64,000 nucleotides of DNA, taken from NCBI GenBank assembly GCA_944472135.2, contig OX235265.1, positions 53,145,112 to 53,209,111 on the forward strand, read 5' to 3'. Position numbers and translations under genes: made by a program. Numbering within the stretch: position 1 is the stretch's first letter; the number at the start of each line of letters is the position of its first letter. The notes under the pieces were generated by a model. It worked only from the letters and a program-made list of their open reading frames with translations, ran no database searches and was not told the origin of the DNA. Shown here in pieces: positions 31,247 through 42,686 of this stretch. The stretch comes from Trichobilharzia regenti (Eukaryota; Platyhelminthes; Trematoda; Strigeidida; Schistosomatidae).

Positions 31247-32410
31247 TTATAGTGCCATTTTTTCCGAAATTGTTTCACTAATGATTTGTCTTCTCCCACC
31301 CGTTTCCCTGATGAGTCTAAATAGTTGCCTGGTGTTGCCTATCCTCAAAGCTTTCTCCATCTCTTTGGCTTTTGTCACCCACCACTGTTCACGGTCCTTG
31401 CGGAGACTTTTCGTAAGTTTCCTCTTGTGCAGCTTTCGCTCCTCATTGAATTCGGAGCTCGCCGGAATAAGTCTTCTAGCATCTATCAGTTCGGATGAGG
31501 CGGTGGAGATCCAGTGGTTTTTACTCACCTTTGGGTTTACCTTATTCACAGCTTTTACAGCTGTATCTATGGCTGCCTGGATATTTTTCCAAGCTTCTTC
31601 AGGGTGAGCACAGCTGTCGAACACAGATATGTGTTTAACTAGTTCTTCCTCAAATACGGATTTAGTTTCCTGATCGAGCTGGGGACGTGATGGTTTTACC
31701 GCCAGCTGTTTCCTACGTCCGTTCAGTCGTAAGCACACCCGAGCGCGGACCAGTGCGTGGTCGGTATCTACACACGTGTTCCAGAAGGAGCGACAATCTC
31801 CTACCGACCCACGCCAACGATAGCTTATTGCTATGTGGTCTATTTGTGTCCAGCGTTGGTTTGATGAAGGGGGTCTCCAAGTCAAACAGTGTCTCTCCTT
31901 GTGTTTGAAGTTAGTGCTTACAAGAAACAAATGATTATCAGAGCAGAACTGTAGGAGACGGTCACCGTTGTCGGTTCGTTGGCACGGAACTCCATAGGTG
32001 CCACCGACATCCTTCCCAGAATGACACAATTTCCCTACTTGAGCATTAAAGTCACCAGCTAGAACGACTATATCTGAGCGTTTAGTCTTTCGCAGCAAGC
32101 TAGACAGCTTTTGGTAGAACCCATGCTTCGTTTCATCCGAACTGCAGTCAGTGGGGGCGTAGGCGGAGATTACGAAAAGACATCGGCGAGTAGTGCAGTC
32201 CTTCCTCCTTCTTACTGATCCGTTCAGACGGACAGTACATATTCGGCTATCTACCAGGATCCAGTCAAGCAATGTCTTTTCTGCCCTAGTACTCAAAGCT
32301 ATCCCTACGCCAGCTAATCCTCGTGAACTAGCTGTGGCATCTCCTGACACCCTCAAGGTGAATTTTGCAGATTCAACCTGTTGGTCAGGTGGGGTTAGGT
32401 GAATATTCAC
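31247..32410 (-). pseudogene. RTE-B endonuclease domain (fragment of broken ORF)
   Basis: A 387-codon open stretch with apurinic-type endonuclease motifs: ISAYAPTD, VLAGDFNAQVGK, LTWRPPSSNQRWTQIDHIAI and the final DTDHALV (catalytic D-H). It is followed by a linker rich in charged residues that leads to the RT. The first ATG lies inside the domain. In-frame sequence continues further right, where a stop in the upstream region interrupts it, so the copy lacks an intact start. The frame ends early relative to the RT, which sits in another frame. Confidence 0.85.
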
Positions 32411-32723
32411 ACTTGGGTCTTGTATGCGTGTTTCTGAAACACAGCATACATCAATGGCTCGAGATGCCAGGGTCTTGGCTAGTGATGCTTGTTGTCCTAT
32501 TTGTCAATGTGTGCTGACTTCAAATGCTCCCATATGAAATTGATACCGTGGCTTTAGGGGACTATCAGCGGTGAATTTTTGGCTTTTTTCTTATTTAGTG
32601 GACTTAGAATGAAGAGGAAATGAATATACATGAAATAGAGGAGTTGCATCATTGGAAGAAATGCAAGATGATTGAGATGAAGTTGAAGGGAAAGATGAGT
32701 GAGGATTAGAGAATTTTCCTCTC

Positions 32724-33078
32724 AGCTACGTGTCGTAAACCGTTAATGCCCAGCTCTTGCTACGCTCGGGCTCACGCTGTTCCTTGAAGTTTCTCAGAAA
32801 CGCTTAGTAGTAACGGACGATAAAACCAAAACACCAATTGGTGACTCGAGGATTATTTATTGTTACACCAACATATAAACAATGTTACAACTAAGGTCTG
32901 TGAACAAATATTACAATAATAAATTACAATATTACTTCTGACGGTTTTCTGCTGACTTCTTTCTGAACGGCGACCGATTAGACGATGACTGTCGTATTGA
33001 TGCCTCCGCGAAAATCGGGGAAGGTGATTTTGAGCAAACAACCAAGAATTGATCGTTCAATCTTCAACTACATTGACA
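32724..33078 (-). repeat. LTR related to the BEL/Pao-type element at 41178-45143
   Basis: About 350 bp clearly homologous to the two LTRs of the element at 41178-45143. Shared blocks are accgttaatgcccagctct, ttattgttacaccaacatat, attgatgcctccgcg and the end attgaca at 33078. It is more diverged than those two are from each other. By orientation it would be the 3' LTR of a minus-strand element. Confidence 0.75.
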
Positions 33079-33410
33079 TTTCCTGTGCAATTCGGATTGT
33101 GATGGCGATTGTTACTTCCCGCCTGGCAACACCGTGGATTTTGTTTGGGTGACCGCAGAGCCCAAGGGATAACTGCTTGAGGCCGGTCACACGCTGCCTG
33201 TTTTTGTTTCTTCTTTATTTCTCGGTGTGTTTTAGTAGCATATTTATCACTTCTGCCATGTGACACTGCAGCAGGAGGCGCGGTCATTGTTAATCCTGGC
33301 TCCGACGGATATTTTGTGAGTATCATAGTATTGGACTGGGCGGCTGCTTTTTGTCTAGTCGCTATCCAAACAACCTTTCTTGCATGGTAGGACCCCAAGA
33401 AACACAAGTC
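33079..33410 (-). mobile_element. Possible internal remnant of an LTR element
   Basis: A minus-strand open stretch (33057-33407, 116 codons) reads leftward into the LTR, and its last residues (NVNVVED) lie in the LTR. It is basic and proline-rich, and I do not recognise a domain. Its position suggests the terminal internal region of the same element, with the rest deleted. Confidence 0.35.
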
Positions 33411-34889
33411 TCAGACAGTATAGCTTGTTGGGACATTGCGGTGTTCAAGCCCGACCACCACGTCAAGGTAGCAGCTTTCAGTCGGGCCTCATGACTGTTG
33501 CAAGTGTATTATAGTGGGGAAGGCAATAACTCGTTTGATTTTCCTCACTTTTTCACCCAGTGCATAAATTCAGTGTATGGTATTATTATGCACGTTGATT
33601 AATCCACAATTGTGTTGATAATGAGAGCTGAACCCAGTTATCTCTATTATTACTAACTTACCGTCTGTTATACTACTGATATTGCAAACGTAATACTGCA
33701 GTGTTTTTGATCACCAAAATTAAAGATGAATTTCTTCTGAGACTTCCATTCACATAGAGCAGTACAGATGTAGTGTCACGTTTGAATGTCTAGGTTGCAT
33801 TATATGACACTGTTATCCTCATCAACACAACAGGTCTGTGTATCCTACAAGTCCTTATGTTTGCTGTTAACACTGCATTACTATTTAGATTTGAGGCATG
33901 TTCAGCTTATATTTGATGATTGCAGATTATTAAATGTGAGAGTGTAATTTCTGTAGGAATCATAAAACTCTGTTCACTAGACATTACTGAGATTGTGGAT
34001 GAATTGTAAGTTACACACTTGCGGTACTTGCTTAAGTGTAATCTTATTCAGCGTAAAGTTGATCTGCAAGTAAGCTTGATGAAAAAGTGACGCCTCAACA
34101 GCATGGATGTTCCATAAATTGTCCTGAAATTCGAGTATAATCCTCTAATACTGGAAAACATATGAGGTCTATTTATGCATACGGTGTCAATATAAAAACC
34201 AGCTGTGGACAACAAATACCTTTATCTGCGTGAGATATTACTTAGTATTAACAAAATCAGTGTATTCGTAGTGTACGCTAATATGTGAAATTATCTTTCA
34301 TAACTTCGTATTGTGCTAGTCCTTACATGTACTTTATTTTTTCAGGTACACGGAGGTTGTCGAATATGAAATCAGCGGAAATATCATTCGGTCAAACTAA
34401 CGTTAATACTCTTCATCAGGATTTTCTTTTGTAAATTAATGAAATGCTTTATATACTCTTCATTTTTACTTCCTCTAGACTTTTTCAGTTCATTGCTATA
34501 CTATGTCTTTTTGTAATAAATGAATTCGGAATAACAAACGCTAAGCTTAGTTAGTGGGACGGAGATTTACTGTAATATTATGAGACTGTTACTCAAGTCA
34601 TTAATAGGATTTCGTGTCTGCTTCTACACAATAGCACATTGTAAAAGCTGAGTAAGGTTTAGCAAGTTGAATAATAATTCTGTACTATTCGATACGCTAA
34701 AGTCTCCTTATCTAGCCGGTTGCAAGTCTGTATACTGTTAAGCGCCAAGTATGCAGTACAAGTAAATGTAGTAACTTAGGCTTGATAGCTACTTCACTAA
34801 TCTGTTAATATGCAGTGACATCATCAAATAGAATGTTCACTTGACAATGAGCTAAGAAACAATTTTTATTTATTTCTAATATGCCGTTG
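33411..34889. other. Unassigned intergenic sequence
   Basis: AT-rich, with no ORF or repeat recognised. Confidence 0.4.
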
Positions 34890-36370
34890 AATCATAGGAT
34901 GTTATCTAATATCCATCATTTCTGTGATCAAAAACTGCGGTATTTGCATGTCTACTTTATAGATGTTAAATAACCTACGCCTGTATGCATCTAATTACCT
35001 CCAGTATTCCCTATTCATTTGGTGTGTGTAAACTAAACAAGTCTTTCATAAATTCTTCCATAAATGCCAAACTTTCTAGTGTTACAAGTGTTAATAAGAG
35101 TTGCTTCCTTTGTTTCAAATCGAATGACGTATATACGAACTAAGGGAAAGTTACTCTTACTTAATCTTCAACCTTCACTTAGAGCCTTTAACGATCCCAA
35201 ACAGTTCTCCTATAAACACAGTAGACGTACTTTAGATGCAGCTACAGTCTTGCTTCACGACATTTTCTCCAGTATAGACGATGGGGCTAAATTCGCTGCA
35301 CCTTCCTAGAATACACATCTGCTTTTGACTCAGTACCTAGAGATATTCTGTTAGATAAGCTTGCTGAAACTCAAACTGAGTATTGGATTGTTAGATGGCT
35401 TCATTCTTATTTATCAGGGAGAAAGCAGTACACTGTAGGTCAGGGGGAAGTCGTCCATTACCAATTGTATTTTTGTTTGATGAACTTATTGTACGAATGC
35501 ATACGAAAAGGACTTTTTCAAGCACGCGGACGATCTAACTATTTCAATGTCTGTTAACTACCAGCTACACTGTACTAAGATGAACAGCTGTCTATTAGGA
35601 GTCAGAAAATGCTCTTAAACTAAATCCTTCGAAATGTCAGACTCTAATTTTCAGTTCTCGATGTAAAAGAAAGTTAGGTGAAGGTGTTAATTCCTATGAG
35701 CGTTGCGAAATTGATAATAGTGATATGGAAATCAAGTCTGACTTTAAGTATCTCGGACTAATTTATCACAGCGTATTGGCCCTAAATGTATGCCACATGC
35801 AGGCATAATGTTTATGAGCTAGGTATGCAAATCAAGGTAGACGCTTGTACGGTATATTCATTATTTATAAAACTAACTCGTACGTAAGAACTATGGTTTG
35901 ATCAGTTATACAACGATTAATACATTTAGACACAATTAACCTACGATGCTTACTTCTATGACGCATTACCTGAAACTACATTAATATAGTTTCCGCTGAA
36001 GGTAATCTCCTATAGCTACTACCTTAGCGGGCAAATTAACGTTATCTTTGAATAACGAAGTAAAAGCGGAGATACTGAAAACTTTCTTGGTAAAAAGAGC
36101 GTCCCTTACTCGAGAAAATTAAATATACCCTAGTCTCCACAAAAACGTTCGGAGGTATTCATCCTATCACCTCAAACGACTCACTATTTGCAGTCATTTA
36201 AAAAGTAAAAATAAATTTACCGATGGCAGCGTGCTTATGACTTCTAGATATCATAATGTACCATGAGGAAAACGCTTTATCCATGCGGTTATAACAGTCA
36301 GATGCGCGAAATTAGTCCGAAACACAACAACTACGATTCTCAGTCACAGAACATCCTACTAAGCTACCTA
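34890..36370 (+). mobile_element. CR1-like LINE relic (family D), second copy
   Basis: Broken RT coding sequence: SLRAFNDPKQFSYKH and LDAATVLLHDIFSSIDDG (35064-35309), then YLEIFC-like 'SVPR..LLDKL' sequence. Further on is ADDLTISMS (around 35530), the catalytic ADD block, followed by degenerate C-terminal sequence. It has the same palm region as the relic at 11780-12970. Numerous stops and frameshifts. Confidence 0.6.
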
Positions 36371-36586
36371 ATCGTTTAATCGTATCAACGGATGTTTCGC
36401 CAAAGAAAAAAAGGCTACCGGTTCAAGGAAAATTTATTTAGTTTTTTTTAAAGATCGTGAACATCTGTGTTTATAGTCACGGAAAAATCACAACTTCGAG
36501 AAAACCACCGATCGTAGACTACAACCCGAAACGTTATTCTTCCTAATTAATGTCTTACCTTTAACTGAGATAGTTCGTACACTCAC

Positions 36587-37040
36587 CAGGCCCTCGTATT
36601 TTATCCGCTTTGCAACCCATCGAATGAATGTAAAAACACTGGCTCTATTATGGGCAATCCTAGCAAATGCATTTGGATCTAGTATATCAAGCAATAATAA
36701 GCATAATTAACGCTTACCCATAAGGATTCCAGGTTCTTTTAGTTCCCTAAAACACATAAAAAGGACAACAGATTCATACTTTTCATGCGGCTCAACCTTA
36801 TTTGACTTAGATTCTCTCACAATATACTTTTTTAAATGATAACAGACAAACCGATGGTATATTCACATTCTCAAAAAGCTTCAAAGCTTTTTCAACTTCA
36901 ACCCAGGTTCTAAATTCTCCAGGTTTAATTTGTTCTTCGAAAACTTTGCTACTATCAACTCTGATGGTGCCCTCCTTAGCAGATTCACTCGCACATTTTT
37001 GCATGCTGCATACATGAAAAACAGAGTCATATTTTTCCAA
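36587..37040 (-). pseudogene. FAR1/MULE-like coding fragment with a 39-bp intron
   Basis: The minus strand reads from an ATG at 37040: MEKYDSVFHVC..., then FRTWVEVEKALKLFENVN, similar to the 'F.S..E...AL..FE' start of FAR1-like DNA-binding domains in Mutator-type transposases and SWIM proteins. A 1-base shift in an A-run (near 36830) moves the frame to EKYESVVLFMCFRELKEPG. A GTAAGC donor (36712-36717) and CTAG acceptor (36679-36682) define a 39-bp intron, which joins in frame to DPNAFARIAHNRASVF and ends at a GTGAGT donor (36581-36586). Schistosome genes are known for very small introns near the 5' end. The FAR1 assignment is tentative. The frameshift suggests a pseudogene, but a sequencing error would also explain it. 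Confidence 0.4.
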
Positions 37041-37050
37041 ATCCCTACAT

Positions 37051-37535
37051 GTTATGTAAGTGTGGAGTACGTAACAATGTAATTGTACACTTTTTAGTTA
37101 TTTGTAGAAATTAGAGATATTGTACATGATTTTTGTTTAAAACGCTTCTTGTTGAAATATACATAACTTCCGTCTACAATTGAAAATACACTTTGCTGTT
37201 GGAGACTTCGCCTTCTCCCTGGTTATTTCTGCTTACCTGCTCAACTCACACCGTGTTGTATACTTCGGATTTATTGTAGGAGTCTACTGCTCTCAACCGA
37301 AGACGTTTCTACAGCCGGAACACAGCAGACGCAACCCAAAAATTAACGTACCCGTGGGTTATATAAATAATTTGTAGCAGAGGACTCAAACTTAATATCC
37401 AAGTAATCCTTTTTGTTGGTATAACTCGTCATTGCATTTTTGGTAATATATTGTTATTTAACATTTCATTGACTTGGATTATATTTCTCATATTTGTAAT
37501 ATTAGTGAACTCTAAAATTAGTCCCCTACAAATTG
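37051..37535 (+). repeat. Candidate 5' LTR of Gypsy element G1
   Basis: This stretch sits immediately upstream of ttggtgagcccg (37539-37550), the primer-binding-site-like string also placed after the G2 LTR in altered form. It contains a TATATAAATAA box-like string near 37360. No second copy exists in the window, so the ends are uncertain. Confidence 0.35.
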
Positions 37536-37659
37536 ATTGGTGAGCCCGATAAGAACACGGATTATTTTGACATATTGACATTCTTATTTTTGTTATTTGT
37601 ATATTTATTGTGATTTTGTGTGTGGTTTATATTTGTATCCTATTTTGCACCAATAACCT

Positions 37660-38556
37660 CATAGTTGTAATGTCGTTATCTTAGTCCGGTACATCAAACG
37701 AGCAGACAACTAATAGCGAGACAAATGCCACAATAAATGCCATTACTGATTTCCGTTTACCTCAATACGGTTTCATAGAACCAAGGATTTGGTTTGCGGT
37801 AATTGAGCAGTTGCTAGAAGCACGGGGCATCAAGTCCCAGACAGCCAAATATGGTGTAGTGCTGGCAGAACTCCCTCCGTCAGTATTGACAGAAATCAGC
37901 GATTTCATCGAAAATCCCCCGACGGAAAACCAATTTGATAAACTTAAAGCCCTCCCCATACAACGCACCAGTTTGTCAGATGAGAAAAGAATCCAACAAT
38001 TGCTCACGGGCTGTGAACTAGGCCCGCGTAAACCATCCTAGCTGCTTAGTCACAAGCGCCAGTTAATCGGACACCATAAAGTAGACGAGGTAGTGCTGAA
38101 ACAGATGTGGTTGCAACGTTTACCTAGAAATGTCCAGCAAATTTTAATCATTTCAGGAAAGTCGCATGACTTAGACCAAATAAGTGACATGGCAGATAGT
38201 ATTATGGATGTTTTATCTGATAACACCATAAGTCACATAGCATCTGATAGTGCCACACCGTGTCATTCCACATCCACGGCAGACACGCCGATACTCGCCG
38301 CCATTGCAGACTTAGCGGCAAGGATTGACAAGTTGGAAACTAATAGGTCTGATCGACGAGTCCGGAGACGGAGTTCACAAAGAAGGTCACCATTACGACG
38401 ACGATCCCTCTCACGACAGCGTTCTCACGCCTCTTCTCGGGATAGTAATATATGCTGGTATCACTGGAAGTTTGGACGTCATGCCCTGAAATGTGTAAAG
38501 TCGTGCAGCTTTAGCGAAGCCAACCAGGCTCAGGGAAACATCTCAGCCAGACAGTG
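37660..38556 (+). pseudogene. G1 Gag remnant
   Basis: Capsid-like blocks FRLPQYGFIEPRIWFAVIEQ, VVLAELPPSVL and VVLKQMWLQRLPRNVQQIL match the G2 Gag. One in-frame TAG at 38039-38041 interrupts them. An arginine/serine-rich region and a zinc motif CWYHWKFGRHALKCVKSC follow before a stop at 38554-38556. The CWYH...C..C arrangement is the nucleocapsid-type motif of this Gypsy group. The start codon is not clear. Confidence 0.75.
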
Positions 38557-40375
38557 ATGGCGACAGCTGTTACTGGCAGGCAAACAAGTCGCCTCTTCTA
38601 TGTGAAGGACAAAACTTCAGACACTATTCCTGGTAGACACGAGGGCAAAAGTTAGTGTGATCCCTCCTTCACTATCCAGGCGATCTTCGCGGACACCCGG
38701 AAAACCGTCTCTCCGGGCAGCCAACCACACAAGCATACAGACGTATGGAGAGCAATCCCTCATACTGGATCTAGGTTTATGTCGGCGTTTCACATGGATT
38801 TTCATAGCAGCCGACGTCGGTCACGCCATCCTCAGAGCTGATTTCTTAAGTAATTTCAACCTGTTAGTTGACGTCAACTGATTGATAACAATACCCAACT
38901 AAAGATCCATGGAATTATCTCCAATTATTCTGTCTATAATATCAGTAATGAAAGACCAGCAGATTGCACTTTTTTCGCCCTACTTCATTGTTTCCCCAAA
39001 ATACTTAAGCCATCGTACGACATTGAGGACGTCGCTCATACAGTCACTCACAAGATTTTTACTACGGGTCAGCCAGTTCGTGCTCGTCCTCGTAGATTAC
39101 CCCCGGAAAAATTAGCATCAGCCAAGGCAGAATTTGAACACATGATGCAGCTCGGCATCATCAGACCCTCCAAAAGTCCTTGGTCTTCGCCCCTACACAT
39201 GGTGCCTAAAGCTGATCATGATTGGAGGCCATGTGGGATTACTGACATTTAAACAATGCCACAGTGCCCGACCATTACCCGATTCCCCATCTTCATGATT
39301 TCTCCCTAACATTACATGGAAAAACCATTTTTTCTAGGTAAACTTGGTCAAGGCCTATCACCAAATACCAGTTGCCCCAGAGGATATCGATAAAACGGCC
39401 ATCATCACACCTTTCGGTTTGTTCGAATTTCTCCGCATGCCATTTGGTCTAAAGAACACCGCACAATCCTTCCAACGTTTCATGGATCAGGTCACACAAG
39501 GTTTGGACTTTGTATTTGTATACATCGATGACGTTTTAATTGCTAGCTTGTCGTCTGAAGAACATACTGATCACCTCACCATCTTATTTCAGCGACTTGA
39601 GCAATACGGAGTCGTCATTAACCCCAAAGGGTGCATATTCGGTGTCTCCTCTATACTGTTTTAGGGACACCACATAACCGCGAATGGTATTAGGCCTACG
39701 GAGGAAAAGATAGAGTCCATCAAAAGCTTCCCCGAACCAGATTCACTCAAGAAGGTCAGACGTTTCTTGGGGATGTTTAATTTCTATCGGTGTTTCATTC
39801 CTTCGTGTGCCTCCATCGTCCAGCCGTTAACCGACCTCCTTAAAAATGATCCTAAAAAGTTTCAGTGGTCAGCCCAAGCACACAAATCTTTTTGCAACGC
39901 AAAAGACGCTTTATCCAAAGTCACTATGCTATCCCATATCAACCCCGAAGCATCGCTTATTTTGTGCACAGATGCCTCCCAAGTAGCTGTGGGGGCAGTA
40001 TTGCAACAAAAGATGAAGGGTGAAGTCACCCCACTCGCATTCTTTTCTAAGAAGTTGGAACCGGCTCAAACACGTTACAGCACTTTGGGGAGAGAATTGT
40101 TGGCCGTATATCTTGCAGTCAAGCACTTCAGTTACTTACTACAGGGCCGGCATTTCACTATTTTTACTGACCACAAGCCCCTGTACCATGCTTTCACTAC
40201 TGCACTCGATAAACACTCCCCTGCAAAACTTGGCCTACCGATATCTATGATAAAGGTCCCCTATTTATCTTACTGGACTCTAAGTTTTCAGGTAGTGATC
40301 ACAAAACATCGAGGTGTGCACTGCCACTTCCACCGAGTATCAATGCAGCTTATACCTCCACTTCACAATAAATAA
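38557..40375 (+). pseudogene. G1 protease, reverse transcriptase and RNase H remnant
   Basis: The protease has DTRAKVSVIPP, where DTGA would be expected, so the catalytic motif is altered. The RT blocks are [34 protein letters not shown] and the active-site YIDDVLIAS at ~39520, in shifting frames. An RNase H-like region follows: FRRFLGMFNFYR-like, then LILCTDASQVAVGAVLQQ, YSTLGRELLAVYLAVKHF and FTDHKPL. The last open stretch (39767-40375) runs into the region equivalent to 'ADALSRV' in another frame. Confidence 0.8.
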
Positions 40376-41177
40376 CATACAGTAAGGCAAAATGACCTTT
40401 CGTAGAACCATTGTTAAGATCCTCTGAATAGTGTGAACACTTCACTACTGATGACCTCTCAATAGCTGTGAGCATCTCTACTAGAACTCAAACGCATATT
40501 TAGATTCTGCCATTCCACTCCAGACACTAAAGTCTTCCCCACATAGAAAGTCATTTATAAAAACCGAAGGTTCGTGTGAAACTGAAGAGAGTCTCAACAA
40601 GTTACTTCAAACACCACGACTTCGGCACACTAGTTTTAATGCCTAACTCCCTAAGGTCAATCTCACAAGCTCCAGACTTGAGAATGAGAAATGAAGAACA
40701 CAACGTGGTAGTCAGTCCGGCTAGAGCGTATGCTCTCACAGAAATCTTAAGGAAGCGAATGAATCGCAAAAATCACAGCATTCCTCCTCTCATAGACAAA
40801 GCTAGGCTACACAGTGATTCTGCAGACAGGTGTGAGTTATTCAACAAAGGTCCTACAGGTAACTAGTTCAAGCCCTCAGTCCAGTTACCCGATATACAGC
40901 CTTCTCTACTCACACCAAAACATATTAGTACTGTTGAGTTAACTTATGCTAACATTAACCAAACTATTAGAACTCTAAAAAACTATGGAGGTTTTGGCAC
41001 TGATGGTATATCATCGTACTTCTACAAATACGGTGGACCCGATATTCCCCAATGTTGCTTAAAATCTTCACAATGTCCTTAGAAACCCAGACTTATCCTG
41101 ATACATAAAAAATAACATTTATTATGCCACAACGCAAATGTAGCTCGAAGAGAGAAGTCAACAACCACAAAGGAAGT
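40376..41177 (+). mobile_element. CR1-like LINE relic, 5' part (split by an LTR element)
   Basis: Decayed ORF2 sequence related to the LINEs at 49984-55293. It has a stretch equivalent to 'DYFTTDSLEAL', a linker with LTEILRKRMNRKNHSIPPLIDKA, then RTLKNYGGFGTDGISSYF (compare 'GPDGLASIIF'). It stops at the LTR element, and the rest continues at 45149. Confidence 0.75.
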
Positions 41178-41535
41178 TGTCAATCACGTCTCATAAACCG
41201 TTAATGCCCAGCTCTCGCTACGCTCGGGCCCACGCTGTTCTTCGAAGATTTCGGAAACGCTTAGTTATAACGGACGAATAAACCAAAACACCGATCTGCC
41301 GCTTGAGATTTGTTTATTGTTACACCAACATATAAAAGGAATAAGCGAACTAAGGTCTGTAAACAAATATTACAATAATAAATCGTTATATTACTTCTGA
41401 CGATATTTTACTCTTCTTTCTGAACAGCGACCGATGAGACGATGACTGTCGTATTGATGCCTCCGCGAAAATCGGGGAAGTTGATTTTGAGCAAACAACC
41501 AAGAATTGATCGTTCAATCTTCAACTCCATTGACA
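41178..41535 (-). repeat. 3' LTR of the gag-only element
   Basis: 358 bp, near-identical to 44786-45143. Internal sequence next to it (ctccccggc, i.e. gccggggag on the element strand) looks like a polypurine tract. Confidence 0.9.
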
Positions 41536-42686
41536 CTCCCCGGCAAAAAAGGGATCCAACCCTTTTTTCCTTCACGATCAATGCACGTTGACTTGGATGC
41601 CATTGCGAGAACCTGGGTCACACGGACAGAGCTGAAATGGAAAACAAACAGAAAAGCCAACACACCACAAGCATACCCACAGCACAATCTCACACATCGC
41701 TGACGACCTGCGCCTCCAGACAGAGACCTCCTCTTGACATCTTCCAACACAATCGCCACTTACTAGAATGACTCTTGCAGAATGCAACGTGACCATAGCA
41801 GCACCTCATGATACTCTTCAAGCATCCTCTTTTCTATTCACTATCAATTATCACTGAAATCGCTTGTCACTCATTCTGCCTCAGTTCTAGTAGCGGTGAC
41901 GCATGCGAGCCTCAGTCGTTTACACTCTTTCTCCCCGGCGTGTCGGACCGCAGCTAACAATTATCTCCGTGTGCATTTCATTCTCAGCAATAGCCTAGCC
42001 TCCCCGGCGTATACGACCCATCTGCTGTCCTTAACATCAATCAATTCATTCACGGATGTAGAAGACTCGAAACAACTTCAGAAATAATCACGACGAAAAT
42101 TTTAACAAAATTACGCAATAACAACAAGATACGAAAACAACAAGTAAACACAATGAATCCAAAATACACCAATTGATATGACACACCACACGTATATACA
42201 AATTGTACAAACAACATCGCCGATCATGTCTTGGTGGAATTCCTTTGAAGAATTGCAGGACTTACACCAGTACGCCTACAACCCTTCTCAGGTTGACGAT
42301 TGTAATTTGTGGAATGTACGGACACAAACAAGATTAACCAACAATTACAATAATTGGAACTCACACAACTATTTAACACAAACATATGTACAATCACTAC
42401 ATCAAATGTTGTGGATTCCAGCATGACAAACTACCCTTGAAGAACTGTAGGACTTACAGCAGTACGCCTACATTCCTTCTCAGGTTGATGATCCAAGTGG
42501 AAGTCGTCCGGACACAAACAGAATTACCAACAGCTAGATGACAGATGATATCAATTCAGTATATGCAATATGAACATATGTACAAAATCACACACCGAGC
42601 ACATTGGACTGCTCATTGATGCGCTACCCTTTGAAGAATTGTAGGACTTACAGCAGTACGCCTACAACCCTTCTCAGGTTGACGCT
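41536..42686 (-). other. Non-coding internal region of the gag-only element
   Basis: Between the gag stop and the 3' LTR, where pol would normally lie. It contains three spaced copies of a ~55-bp motif starting at 42245, 42437 and 42631 (ttgaagaa.tg.aggactta, then cagtacgcctaca..ccttct). The spacing is 192 and 194 bp. No conserved ORF. Confidence 0.65.

Larger units (their letters stand above)
29356..32560 (-). mobile_element. RTE-B, near full-length but inactive LINE
   Basis: The longest RTE-B copy, in minus orientation. From right to left: an eroded 5' coding start (FHMGAFEVSTH, a stop, then SLAKTLASRAIDVCCVSETR), the endonuclease, the RT, the C-terminal region and the 3' part down to about 29360. 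The right end at ~32560 is where the recognisable reading ends; the true 5' end may differ. Breaks near 31247, 30500 and 29890 split the ORF. RTE-B differs clearly from RTE-A in sequence, and both are RTE-clade. Confidence 0.85.
37536..40375 (+). mobile_element. Gypsy-type LTR retrotransposon G1, degenerate and 3'-truncated
   Basis: Order gag, protease, RT, RNase H, all on the plus strand with stops and frameshifts. Homology to G2 is clear along the whole length. It ends near 40375 just after the RNase H/start-of-integrase junction, where CR1-like LINE sequence begins. The integrase and 3' LTR are missing. Confidence 0.8.

Noticed and set aside
37180..37377. 65-codon ORF in the G1 LTR candidate region
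   Set aside because: No recognisable domain; more likely LTR sequence.
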